From Oscillibacter sp. (lineage in GTDB: Bacteria; Bacillota; Clostridia; Oscillospirales; Oscillospiraceae), in the NCBI GenBank assembly GCA_022801815.1, contig JAAWTB010000005.1, forward strand, positions 1 to 32,148: DNA of 32,148 nt. The letters run 5' to 3'. Shown in pieces: positions 7,134-15,102 of the stretch. The notes beneath the pieces were generated by a model. It was given only the letters and a program-made list of their open reading frames with translations. It ran no database searches and was not told where the DNA came from. Each line of letters opens with the position of its first letter. The first letter of the stretch is position 1. The position numbers were made by a program, and so were the translations under genes.

Positions 7134-8671
7134 CAGGCTCTTTTTCTGGGAATCAGCAGCATTTGATCCTGTGGGATATCCCCCTCTCCCTCCAGCTGGT
7201 TGGCGGAGAGGATAGCGGCGATGGTCGTGTTATATTTTTTCGCCAAATCCCAGGCGCTTTCCTGTCTTCCAATACACCGCAGAACCAGCGAGGGCGCCCC
7301 TCCCAGATCTTTGGTGGTTTCCGTATCCAGCTTGGCGGCGGAGACACAGACCTTCTTCACCCTGGCTGCCGCCTCTACGTGGAAGTCTACCGGGAAACGA
7401 ACCTCAATGCCGCGATCTCCCAAAGTGCCCTGAACCTCCTCGGCGCAGACGGCTCGGGCAGTAATCCGGCAATCCTCCGGCAGCTCCAGCTGACAGCCGG
7501 CGTCCAGGCTCCGCTCCGCCACCAGTGGTACGCCGCCCTCGTCTAAGTACATGGCCCGAACCGTTACCCCAGCCCGGAGAACCGCCATACTTCCCTCCCG
7601 GCTGACAGACACTGCGCCGCATTTGGCAGAGATGGCCAGAATGGACTCGGCCACTACGCCAATCTCCAGCACCTCCCGCAGGGTTTGGCGGCGGGAAAGG
7701 TTTTCGCAAAAGCCGGTAATGCTCAGTGGCGCAGCCTCGTAGGACATGTCATATGCGGTGGAATACAGATCACTAAGCAGGGTCAGCTCCTGCTCTTCCC
7801 GCAGCAGAGCTGTGGCATGGAGATACAGCGTTACAGCAATCTGCCGGCCCTCCGGATCGTCGCCGTCGATTTGCAGATCCGTGCCTGTCAGCTGCAATTG
7901 CATGCTGGCGGCGGAGCCCTCCACGGCCCCCTCTACCTCCATAATCTGAGAAAACGGTAATTCCGAGGTAACGGAACCGCAGCTGCCGTTATTGTCCCGG
8001 TAGAGCAGACTGATGGAAAAGACGCCTTTGAAAATCAGCTTGCTCCCTACGATTTTCGTCTCCGTGACGGTGCTGGAAACCTGACTGGTCAGCAGCTCCG
8101 CCGCCCCTTCCCGGCCTGGGGAAAGGTTCATTTCTTCTGTAAAGGTAAAATCCTTTTCTGCAATGTGCGTCAGGAGGATAGCATGCTGCTCCTCCTGGCG
8201 TTTTTCCACCTGAAGCTCTGGTTCTGCCTCCGTATCTGAACAAAATACCAAAGGTTTGCGCTGGTAGCCGGTCACATGAGTCACCAGCTTGCAGTGGGTA
8301 AAAATCTTCCGGGGGTTCAGCATGCGAGCCTCCAGAAATTCCGTCTCCGTCTCCACCGTCAAGTGTTGACAGCCTGGCAGAGCCCGGCCGTCACTTTCGG
8401 CAGTAAAGGGGATGGCGAATTCCAGTGTGCGAATGCCGCTCTCCCCGTCAGGGGTATACAGCACCGTAACCCGTAGGGTGCCGGAAAGCTCCGCTTTTCC
8501 ATCCCGCAGCTCCCGGCTGTGTAAATAGACCTTTCCGTCTGTTTGAATGATGCGGGCGATATCGGGGCAATAATCCGGCACAATGGTCTCCGCCGTCTCC
8601 TCCTGGGTTAGGGTCAGCTCCCCGCCCGTGTCATAGGCGTCCAAAGACACTTTTTTCAAATCCAGTTCCAT
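7133..8671 (-). CDS. sipL: SipL-like SpoIVA-interacting protein (DUF3794/SPOCS repeats plus C-terminal LysM)
   Basis: 512 aa starting MELDLKKVSLDAYDTGGELTLTQEETAETIVPDYCPDIARIIQTDGKV; SPOCS-type repeats; C-terminal LysM-like RQESAWDLAKKYNTTIAAILSANQLEGEGDIPQDQMLLIPR. Confidence 0.88.
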   Translation of the reverse strand: MELDLKKVSLDAYDTGGELTLTQEETAETIVPDYCPDIARIIQTDGKVYLHSRELRDGKAELSGTLRVTVLYTPDGESGIRTLEFAIPFTAESDGRALPGCQHLTVETETEFLEARMLNPRKIFTHCKLVTHVTGYQRKPLVFCSDTEAEPELQVEKRQEEQHAILLTHIAEKDFTFTEEMNLSPGREGAAELLTSQVSSTVTETKIVGSKLIFKGVFSISLLYRDNNGSCGSVTSELPFSQIMEVEGAVEGSAASMQLQLTGTDLQIDGDDPEGRQIAVTLYLHATALLREEQELTLLSDLYSTAYDMSYEAAPLSITGFCENLSRRQTLREVLEIGVVAESILAISAKCGAVSVSREGSMAVLRAGVTVRAMYLDEGGVPLVAERSLDAGCQLELPEDCRITARAVCAEEVQGTLGDRGIEVRFPVDFHVEAAARVKKVCVSAAKLDTETTKDLGGAPSLVLRCIGRQESAWDLAKKYNTTIAAILSANQLEGEGDIPQDQMLLIPRKRA

Positions 8672-8713
8672 GAAGAACTCCTTCCTTTCCCGGCAGGCAT
8701 AGAATCCATGTCC

Positions 8714-8741
8714 TACTCTATGCGCCGCCAAGGCGGAATAT
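8714..8741 (-). promoter_or_regulatory. Sigma-E-like promoter for sipL
   Basis: Minus strand ATATT-CCGCCTTGGCGGCG-CATAGAGT(A): -35 8737-8741, N14, -10 8715-8722. RBS GGAAAGGAAGGAG follows before ATG 8671. Confidence 0.65.
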
Positions 8742-8744
8742 GTT

Positions 8745-8813
8745 TCAGACCTTAAAAATCTTCTTCAGAATACCCCGGAGCATTTTAGGGGACTTCCATA
8801 CCACGATATTCAT
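8745..8813 (-). CDS. spoVM: SpoVM, 22-aa amphipathic-helix sporulation protein (absent from the supplied ORF track as its own ORF)
   Basis: ATG..TGA encoding MNIVVWKSPKMLRGILKKIFKV behind CTGAGAGGAGGCGTCTT-ATG. Ungapped match to B. subtilis SpoVM (MKFYTIKLPKFLGGIVRAMLGSFRKD) at M1, K7, P9, K10, L12, G14, I15, with conservative V16L and R17K. Located downstream of rsgA as in B. subtilis. Confidence 0.85.
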   Translation of the reverse strand: MNIVVWKSPKMLRGILKKIFKV

Positions 8814-8833
8814 AAGACGCCTCCTCTCAGTTC

Positions 8834-9037
8834 TCAACGCCGACAGCAGGCGCAGCCGCAGCCGATCAGTAGAAATGCAACCAGGAACATCAATACCCCC
8901 ACCGGGAACACGGCGGCAATCAAAATTCCTGCGCCCAGGGCCACGGCGAACAAGCCCAGCAGACGAATTCCCCCGCCGCCTCCGTTTCCGCAGCCCCAAT
9001 TTCCAAAGCCTCCAACGCCCCCATTTCTACAGTTCAT
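8834..9037 (-). CDS. Small 67-aa Gly/Cys-rich membrane protein upstream of spoVM
   Basis: MNCRNGGVGGFGNWGCGNGGGGGIRLLGLFAVALGAGILIAAVFPVGVLMFLVAFLLIGCGCACCRR, with RBS GGAAAGGAGG ahead of ATG 9037. One long or two short hydrophobic segments; ends CGCACCRR. Confidence 0.7.
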   Translation of the reverse strand: MNCRNGGVGGFGNWGCGNGGGGGIRLLGLFAVALGAGILIAAVFPVGVLMFLVAFLLIGCGCACCRR

Positions 9038-9090
9038 TGCGTCACGCCTCCTTTCCTTCCAGTATATACGGAAGGGCCGTCCAAGGTGTG

Positions 9091-9120
9091 AAAACCCCCG
9101 CCTCAAACCGGAGGCGGGGG
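9091..9120 (-). terminator. Rho-independent terminator after rsgA
   Basis: Minus strand CCCCCGCCTC-CGGTTT-GAGGCGGGGG-TTTT (9095-9104/9111-9120, T run 9091-9094). Confidence 0.85.
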
Positions 9121-9121
9121 G

Positions 9122-10003
9122 TCACTTTTTTTCCTGCCAATCCCGAAGAGGCTTCAGCTCCTCCCAAAGGCGCAGATAGCTGTCATGCCGGCTTTGCTGA
9201 ATATCTCCCCGACGGAGAGCCTCCAGCACGGCGCAGCCCTTCTCCCGCGTGTGGCTGCACCCCACAAAGCGGCACTGGTCCAGATAGGGCGCGAACTCCA
9301 AAAAGGTCTCCGGCAGACGGCGTTTCAGCTCCAGGTCCAGCTCCGCTCCGTCGAAAGAGGAAAAACCGGGAGTGTCCACCACCTCCGCCCCGCAGGAAAG
9401 GCGGTGCAATTCCACATGACGGGTGGTATGCCGTCCTCTTCCCAAGGCCATGCTGACCTCGCCCACCTGCAAGTGAAAATCTGGCTCCAACGCGTTTAAA
9501 ATGCTGGATTTTCCTACGCCGGAATTGCCTGTAAAGGCAGAGAGCTTTCCAGATATCAGGAGCTTTAAATCTTCCATTCCCTCCCCGGTCTCCGCACTGA
9601 TCCGCAGAGTTGCAAATCCAGAGGCACTATAAACATCATAGAGGATATCCGCCGGGTCCAGGTCACACTTGTTCAGCAGCACAACCACCCGGCATTCCTT
9701 CAGCGCCGCAATGGCGGACACCCGGTCTATAAGAAACGGGTCTGTTTTGGGAACAGCGGCAGAGGCGATGACCACCAGCTGGTCGATGTTGGCTACAGCG
9801 GGCCGGGAAAAAGCATTTTGCCGGGGCAAAACCTTCTCCACAACTCCTTCGCCGCCGCCTAGCTCCCGAATCTCCACCCGGTCCCCCACCAGGGGGGAAA
9901 TTCCTTCTTTCCGGAATTTCCCCCTGGCCCGGCATCGCAGGATCACTTCGCCGGTATTCACGTAGTAGAAGCCGCTGAGGGCCTTTTGAATGCGTCCTGT
10001 CAT
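9122..10003 (-). CDS. rsgA: Ribosome small-subunit-dependent GTPase A (RsgA/CpgA)
   Basis: Circularly permuted GTPase with LLNKCDLDP, GNSGVGKSSILNAL, DTPGFSS and a Zn-binding C-x5-C-x-H-x6-C region (CRFVGCSHTREKGCAV). ATG 10003. Confidence 0.96.
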   Translation of the reverse strand: MTGRIQKALSGFYYVNTGEVILRCRARGKFRKEGISPLVGDRVEIRELGGGEGVVEKVLPRQNAFSRPAVANIDQLVVIASAAVPKTDPFLIDRVSAIAALKECRVVVLLNKCDLDPADILYDVYSASGFATLRISAETGEGMEDLKLLISGKLSAFTGNSGVGKSSILNALEPDFHLQVGEVSMALGRGRHTTRHVELHRLSCGAEVVDTPGFSSFDGAELDLELKRRLPETFLEFAPYLDQCRFVGCSHTREKGCAVLEALRRGDIQQSRHDSYLRLWEELKPLRDWQEKK

Positions 10004-10004
10004 A

Positions 10005-12008
10005 TCAGCTGAACTGCACTTCCTGTATCTGGCTCTGATCCAGTATGCCGTCAAAGTAAACCTTCACGGTCTGGATGCCGGAACCTTTCAGCGGAGGATT
10101 TGTATAGACGGTTCCGTCGGCTGTGCTGACGCGCTCAGCAAACTGCGGGTTCTCCTCATCCCCCACATAGACCTCCACCAGAACCGTTGTGCGGTCATCC
10201 TGGGGCAGTGTGATGGTAATTCCCACCTCGTGGACGGTGATGCCCTTGCTGACCTTGAATTGGATGGTGTCCCATTCGCTTACCGTTGTAAGGGGCTCCA
10301 GACTCTGCCAGATTACGCTGTTGGGCTCGGCTTCGCTTTCCACGTATTCGATATCGGCAGGGGTGCAAGTCAGGTGCAGAGAATCCAGTAAGGACCGCAA
10401 CACCGCGTCAATCTGCATGCCGACGAAGTTGGACACCACCACCGGCTTTTGCTCCGGGCCCTTGCTGATAATCAGACGGATAATGTCGCCGTCTTTCAGC
10501 TCCTCATGTTCAGCGGGCTCGCTTCGGATAATATAGCCCTCGTTTACCTCGTCGCTGAACTCCATCGCGGCCTCGTCGGCAATAATTTCCAGATTGTATT
10601 TCTCCTTCAGGCTTTTCAGAAGGACATTGGCCTGAGCCACGGTCTTGTTGGTCACGTCCAGCATCTCGCCGGTATCCTCTCCGGCGCTGAGCCAGACCTC
10701 AATGAGCAGGTTGCCGCCCTTGCGGTGCTCTCCCTCTGCCGGACTCTGCCGGGCAATGGTCCCTATAGGGTAATCCTCGCTGAACTCACTTTTCTCATTG
10801 ACCTTTAAGGTGAAAATATCCCTCACGCTGTCCAGATTGGCAGCCTGTTCCGGCGTGTAGCCCAGTACCGAGGGTACCACATAGGTCTGGGGTACTTCCT
10901 GCTGCTGTTCAAAGGACTCCGTGACCATTTTAAACAGTACCGCTGCCAGAGCCAGAGCCAGCACGATGGCCACGCCTATCAGCACCTTCACCCCGGCGCC
11001 TCCGCCGCCCTGCCTGAGCGGCTCGTAGTCGTCCTCATAATCCCGGCGGCGCTCTCGGGGCCTTTCCCGCTCCCGGCCCTTGGGGGTGGGATGGAGGGTC
11101 TGGTCGTAGGTGCGGATAGGCTGGGTGGGTTCCGCCGGCTCTTCCGGTCGGAGATCCACCATGGTAAAGTCCAGATTGATGTTGGGATTTTTCCGAAAAT
11201 CCTCCAGATCCACGATCATAGCGTCGGCGGAGGCGTAACGCCGGCTCAAGTCCGGCGTCATGGCCTTCATGCAGATCAGCTCCAGTTGGGCCGGAATCTC
11301 CGGATTCAGCTCCCGAGGGGGCAGGGGCACGGCGCTGAGATGCTGGATGGCCACGGACACGGCGGAATCCCCTTCAAAGGGCAGCCGCCCGGTAAGCATT
11401 TCGTACAGGACCACGCCGGAAGAGTAAATGTCGCTTCGGGCGTCGGTCCGCTCTCCTCTCGCCTGTTCCGGCGAAATATAGTGAACGGAACCCAGGGCCT
11501 CCTGCGTCAGGGTCTGTGCGGAGTTCTCCAAACAGGCGATGCCGAAATCGGCCACCTTCACGCTGCCGTCCCGGAGCACCATGACGTTTTGCGGCTTGAT
11601 ATCCCGGTGGACAATGCCCCGGCTGTGGGCGTGGCTGAGACCCCGCATGATCTGGGTAATAAAGTGCAAAGACTCCCGCCAGTTCAGCTGGCCCCGTTTT
11701 TCCATATACTGCTTCAGCGTGATGCCGTCAATAAGCTCCATGACGATATATTCCGTATCCCCGCCCCGGCTCACGTCGTAGACCGACACGATATTGGGGT
11801 GGGACAGCTGGGCCACAGCCTGGGACTCCGCGTTAAACCGGCGGCGGAAATCCTCATCCTGGGCCAGATCGCTTTTCAATATTTTTAACGCCACAAGGCG
11901 GTTCAGCCGGTGGCACTTGGCCTTGTAGACCACCGCCATGCCTCCGGTGCCGATGCGCTCCAAAATTTCATAGCGGTTATCCAGCATTTTTCCAATGTAC
12001 TGATCCAT
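10005..12008 (-). CDS. prkC: Ser/Thr protein kinase with PASTA domains
   Basis: Kinase motifs HRDIKPQNVM and DFGIA; TM segment VKVLIGVAIVLALALAAVLF; PASTA repeats; extra C-terminal beta-type extension. Confidence 0.96.
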   Translation of the reverse strand: MDQYIGKMLDNRYEILERIGTGGMAVVYKAKCHRLNRLVALKILKSDLAQDEDFRRRFNAESQAVAQLSHPNIVSVYDVSRGGDTEYIVMELIDGITLKQYMEKRGQLNWRESLHFITQIMRGLSHAHSRGIVHRDIKPQNVMVLRDGSVKVADFGIACLENSAQTLTQEALGSVHYISPEQARGERTDARSDIYSSGVVLYEMLTGRLPFEGDSAVSVAIQHLSAVPLPPRELNPEIPAQLELICMKAMTPDLSRRYASADAMIVDLEDFRKNPNINLDFTMVDLRPEEPAEPTQPIRTYDQTLHPTPKGRERERPRERRRDYEDDYEPLRQGGGGAGVKVLIGVAIVLALALAAVLFKMVTESFEQQQEVPQTYVVPSVLGYTPEQAANLDSVRDIFTLKVNEKSEFSEDYPIGTIARQSPAEGEHRKGGNLLIEVWLSAGEDTGEMLDVTNKTVAQANVLLKSLKEKYNLEIIADEAAMEFSDEVNEGYIIRSEPAEHEELKDGDIIRLIISKGPEQKPVVVSNFVGMQIDAVLRSLLDSLHLTCTPADIEYVESEAEPNSVIWQSLEPLTTVSEWDTIQFKVSKGITVHEVGITITLPQDDRTTVLVEVYVGDEENPQFAERVSTADGTVYTNPPLKGSGIQTVKVYFDGILDQSQIQEVQFS

Positions 12009-12023
12009 TCGGCTCCTCCTTCC

Positions 12024-12755
12024 TTAGAGTTTCTTTGCCAGGACAACGGTTACATTGTCCGATGCGCCCCGGCTTTTGGAGATGGCCAGCAGACGTTCCA
12101 TGCAGGTGTTCGTATCGCCGTGGAGGACCTCCTGCATGATTTCCTCGTCTGTCACCGTGTTCACCAGCCCGTCGGTACACAGCAGAAGAAACTCCCCCGG
12201 AAAAAGCTGACAGGTATAACAGTCGCACTCCGGGTCCACGTCCGGGCCCAGGGCCCGTGTGATGAGGTTGCGGTTAGGATGGTGCCGGGCTTCCTCGGCG
12301 GTGATGTCCCCCCGCTCTACCATATGTTCTACCAGAGAGTGGTCCCGAGTCACCTGGAGAATACGCTCCCTGTTGATATGATAGGCCCGGCTGTCCCCCA
12401 CGTTGGCGATGACCACGCCGCCGTCAAACGAGACAGCGGAAACCAACGTGGTCCCCATGTTGCGGTATTCCTCCGAGGTTCTGGCGGCCTCCCGCACGGC
12501 ACGGTTGGCCAAAGCCACAGCCACCACGGAGACCTCCCGTAGCCGGTCCGGCTTTGCCTCCGGCGAAAGACGCTTTTCCATCTCCGCAGAAAAAGTGTCC
12601 ACAGCGATACGGCTGGCCAGCCGCCCGCCGGCGGCCCCGCCCATCCCGTCGCAGACTACGCAGATCGTGTGACCAAAGGCCGTTTTCACCGCATAGGCAT
12701 CCTGATTCTCTTTACGGACGAGGCCGGTGTCGGACATACTCCATAGGTTCATCAT
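12024..12755 (-). CDS. prpC: PP2C-type Ser/Thr phosphatase (Stp/PrpC)
   Basis: SDTGLVRKENQDAY, VCDGMGGAAGG, NVGDSRAY, SDNVTVVL motifs; next to prkC. Confidence 0.95.
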   Translation of the reverse strand: MMNLWSMSDTGLVRKENQDAYAVKTAFGHTICVVCDGMGGAAGGRLASRIAVDTFSAEMEKRLSPEAKPDRLREVSVVAVALANRAVREAARTSEEYRNMGTTLVSAVSFDGGVVIANVGDSRAYHINRERILQVTRDHSLVEHMVERGDITAEEARHHPNRNLITRALGPDVDPECDCYTCQLFPGEFLLLCTDGLVNTVTDEEIMQEVLHGDTNTCMERLLAISKSRGASDNVTVVLAKKL

Positions 12756-13783
12756 TGGGAATCCTCCCCTTTCTCTGCCTTTCTGCGGAGCTGTCCGCAG
12801 GCGGCGTCTATATCTCCACCCAGGCTTCGCCGCACGGTGGCGGTGAGGCCGTGAGATTTCAGACGTTTTTGAAACGCCCGCATCCGGCGGGAGGGCCGGA
12901 AGGGGCTTTCCGCCACGTCGTTCAGCGGAATCAGGTTTACGTGGCCGGGCATTCCCCGCAGCCGTTTGGCGATGAGGTCCGCCTGCCAGTCCTGGTCGTT
13001 CACGCCGTCGATCATGGCGTACTCAAAGGAGATCCGCCGCCCGGTCTTTTCAAAATAATCGTGACAGGCGGCAAACAGCTCCTCCACGCTGTAAGCCCGG
13101 TTGACGGGCATCAGCCGGGACCGGGTTTCCCCGTCCGGCGCATGGAGGGAAACAGACAGCGTCAATTGCAGTCCCAGCTCCGCCAGGCGGCGGATACCGG
13201 GCAGAACGCCGCAGGTGGACAGGGAGATGTGCCGCATCCCGATGTTCAGTCCGTCAGGGTGGTTCACAATCTCCAGAAATTTCAGCACGGCGTCCAGGTT
13301 GTCCATGGGCTCACCGATGCCCATCAGCACAATATTGGAAATGGGAGCCCCGGAGTCCTTTCCGGTGAATACCACTTGGTCCAACAGCTCTCCCGGAGTC
13401 AGGTCCCGGACCTTCCCGGCGATGGTGGACGCGCAAAAGGCGCAGCCCATCCGGCAACCCACCTGGGAGGAGATGCAGACGGTATTTCCGTGGCGGTAAC
13501 GCATCAGCACGGACTCGATGCAGTTGCCGTCCGCCAGCTCCCAGAGATATTTGATGGTACCGTCTTTGGCCGACACCTGTTTACGGGCGGCTTTGGGGAC
13601 AGTCAGGACACAGGCCTCCCGCAGCCGCTCCCGTAAAGACAGGGGCAGGTTGGACATTTCGTCAAAGGAGGCCGCGCCCCGGCTGAGCCAGGAAAAAACC
13701 TGCTTTCCCCGGAAAGCGGGCTCCCCCAACTCCTGGAGGAAGTCCCGCAGTTCCGGCAGGGTCATGGATTTGATATCGGTCAT
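12752..13783 (-). CDS. rlmN: 23S rRNA (adenine2503-C2)-methyltransferase
   Basis: Radical SAM GCRMGCAFCAST, SNIVLMGIGEPMDN; MTDIKSMTLPELRDFLQELGEPAFRGKQVFSWL. Confidence 0.96.
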   Translation of the reverse strand: MTDIKSMTLPELRDFLQELGEPAFRGKQVFSWLSRGAASFDEMSNLPLSLRERLREACVLTVPKAARKQVSAKDGTIKYLWELADGNCIESVLMRYRHGNTVCISSQVGCRMGCAFCASTIAGKVRDLTPGELLDQVVFTGKDSGAPISNIVLMGIGEPMDNLDAVLKFLEIVNHPDGLNIGMRHISLSTCGVLPGIRRLAELGLQLTLSVSLHAPDGETRSRLMPVNRAYSVEELFAACHDYFEKTGRRISFEYAMIDGVNDQDWQADLIAKRLRGMPGHVNLIPLNDVAESPFRPSRRMRAFQKRLKSHGLTATVRRSLGGDIDAACGQLRRKAEKGEDSQ

Positions 13784-13791
13784 GATTCGCC

Positions 13792-15102
13792 TCAAACGCG
13801 CCGCGTCATGCGGCAGATGTAAAAGCCGTCGGTTTCGTGGAGGTGGGGCCAGAGGGTGATCTGTCCCTCGGCTTGTCCTATGGGCTCCGGCAGGAAAAAC
13901 CTTTCCCGGGAAAACTCCGGATGGGTCCCCAGGAACGCGCCCGTCACTACCTCATTTTCCTCCGGCAGGATGGTGCAAGTCGCATACAACAGGGTTCCGC
14001 CGGGGCGGACATAGTGGGCGGCGTTTTCCAAAATGGCGCTTTGGACCACCGGCAGGGTGAACAGGCTGTCCGCCCTTTTCCGCCGGATGTCCGGCTTCTT
14101 GCGGAGGATGCCCAGCCCGGAGCAGGGTGCGTCCACCAGCACCAAATCAAAGGCGTCCCGCCACTCCTCCCGGAAGATCCGGCCGTCGGCGGCCTCTGTG
14201 CGGATGGAGGACAGGCCCAGCCGGGCCGCGCCCGCCTGGATGCGCCGGAGCTTGTTCTCATGAAGGTCGCAGGAAACAATTTCTCCTTTGTCCCCCCTGG
14301 CAATGGCAGCGGCGAAGGATTTTCCGCCGGGAGCGGCGCACACGTCCAGCACCCGGCTGCCAAGCCCCGCCGCCAGCGCCGCCAGCCGGGCCGCCGGGTC
14401 TTGAATGTAAAGGAAACCGTCCCGGAATGCCTTTAGGCGTTCCAGGTTCCCGGTACCCTGCAGCAGCAGGCAGTCCGGAAGCCAAGGATGCTTTTCCACC
14501 CGGACGCCCTCGGCCTCCAGGGATGCCGCTGCTTCCTCCGCGGAGCAGCGGCAGGTGTTGACCTGGGCTGCGGTGGGGGGCTGACGGTTGTTGCTGCGTA
14601 GAAACGCCTCTGTCCCCTCCCGGCCCAGCAGAGCCAGAAGCCGCTTCACCAGCCATTTTGGATGACTGTAGCGAATGGAGAGGTATTTCGCCTCATCCCG
14701 GCTGGGAATGGCGGGCAGGGCCTCCTTCTCCCGGCAGAGCCGCCGGAGAACGGCGTTGACCAGGCCCGCTGCCTGTCCTCTTCCCGCCTCCTTGACCAGC
14801 TCCACCGACGTGTGAACGGCGGCGTTGTCCGGTACCCGGTCCAGGAAGAGAATTTGATAGGCCCCCATCCGCAAAATGTCCGCCAGAGGCGGCTGGAGAT
14901 GGTCCAGCTTCTGGGAGCAGAAGCCGGAGAGATAAAAGTCCAGTAGCGTCTCGTTTTGAATCACGCCGTAGACAATCCGGCTGCACAGCCCCGCGTCGGC
15001 GGGAGAAAGGCCCTTTAAATGCGTGTTCAGCGCGGCGTCCGCCCAGGCTCCCCGCACGCGGCAGGCAGTCAGGATGGCCAGCGCCTCTTTCCGGGCGCTC
15101 AT
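13792..15102 (-). CDS. rsmB: 16S rRNA (cytosine967-C5)-methyltransferase
   Basis: NusB-like N-terminus and RsmB motifs VLDVCAAPGGKSFAAA, VDAPCSGLGILRKKPD, YATCTILPEENE. Confidence 0.95.
   Translation of the reverse strand: MSARKEALAILTACRVRGAWADAALNTHLKGLSPADAGLCSRIVYGVIQNETLLDFYLSGFCSQKLDHLQPPLADILRMGAYQILFLDRVPDNAAVHTSVELVKEAGRGQAAGLVNAVLRRLCREKEALPAIPSRDEAKYLSIRYSHPKWLVKRLLALLGREGTEAFLRSNNRQPPTAAQVNTCRCSAEEAAASLEAEGVRVEKHPWLPDCLLLQGTGNLERLKAFRDGFLYIQDPAARLAALAAGLGSRVLDVCAAPGGKSFAAAIARGDKGEIVSCDLHENKLRRIQAGAARLGLSSIRTEAADGRIFREEWRDAFDLVLVDAPCSGLGILRKKPDIRRKRADSLFTLPVVQSAILENAAHYVRPGGTLLYATCTILPEENEVVTGAFLGTHPEFSRERFFLPEPIGQAEGQITLWPHLHETDGFYICRMTRRV

Noticed and set aside
8740-9456. 238-aa plus-strand ORF over the spoVM/67-aa ORF region
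   Set aside because: Pro/Arg/Ser-rich artefactual translation running across a terminator and into rsgA; no RBS support.
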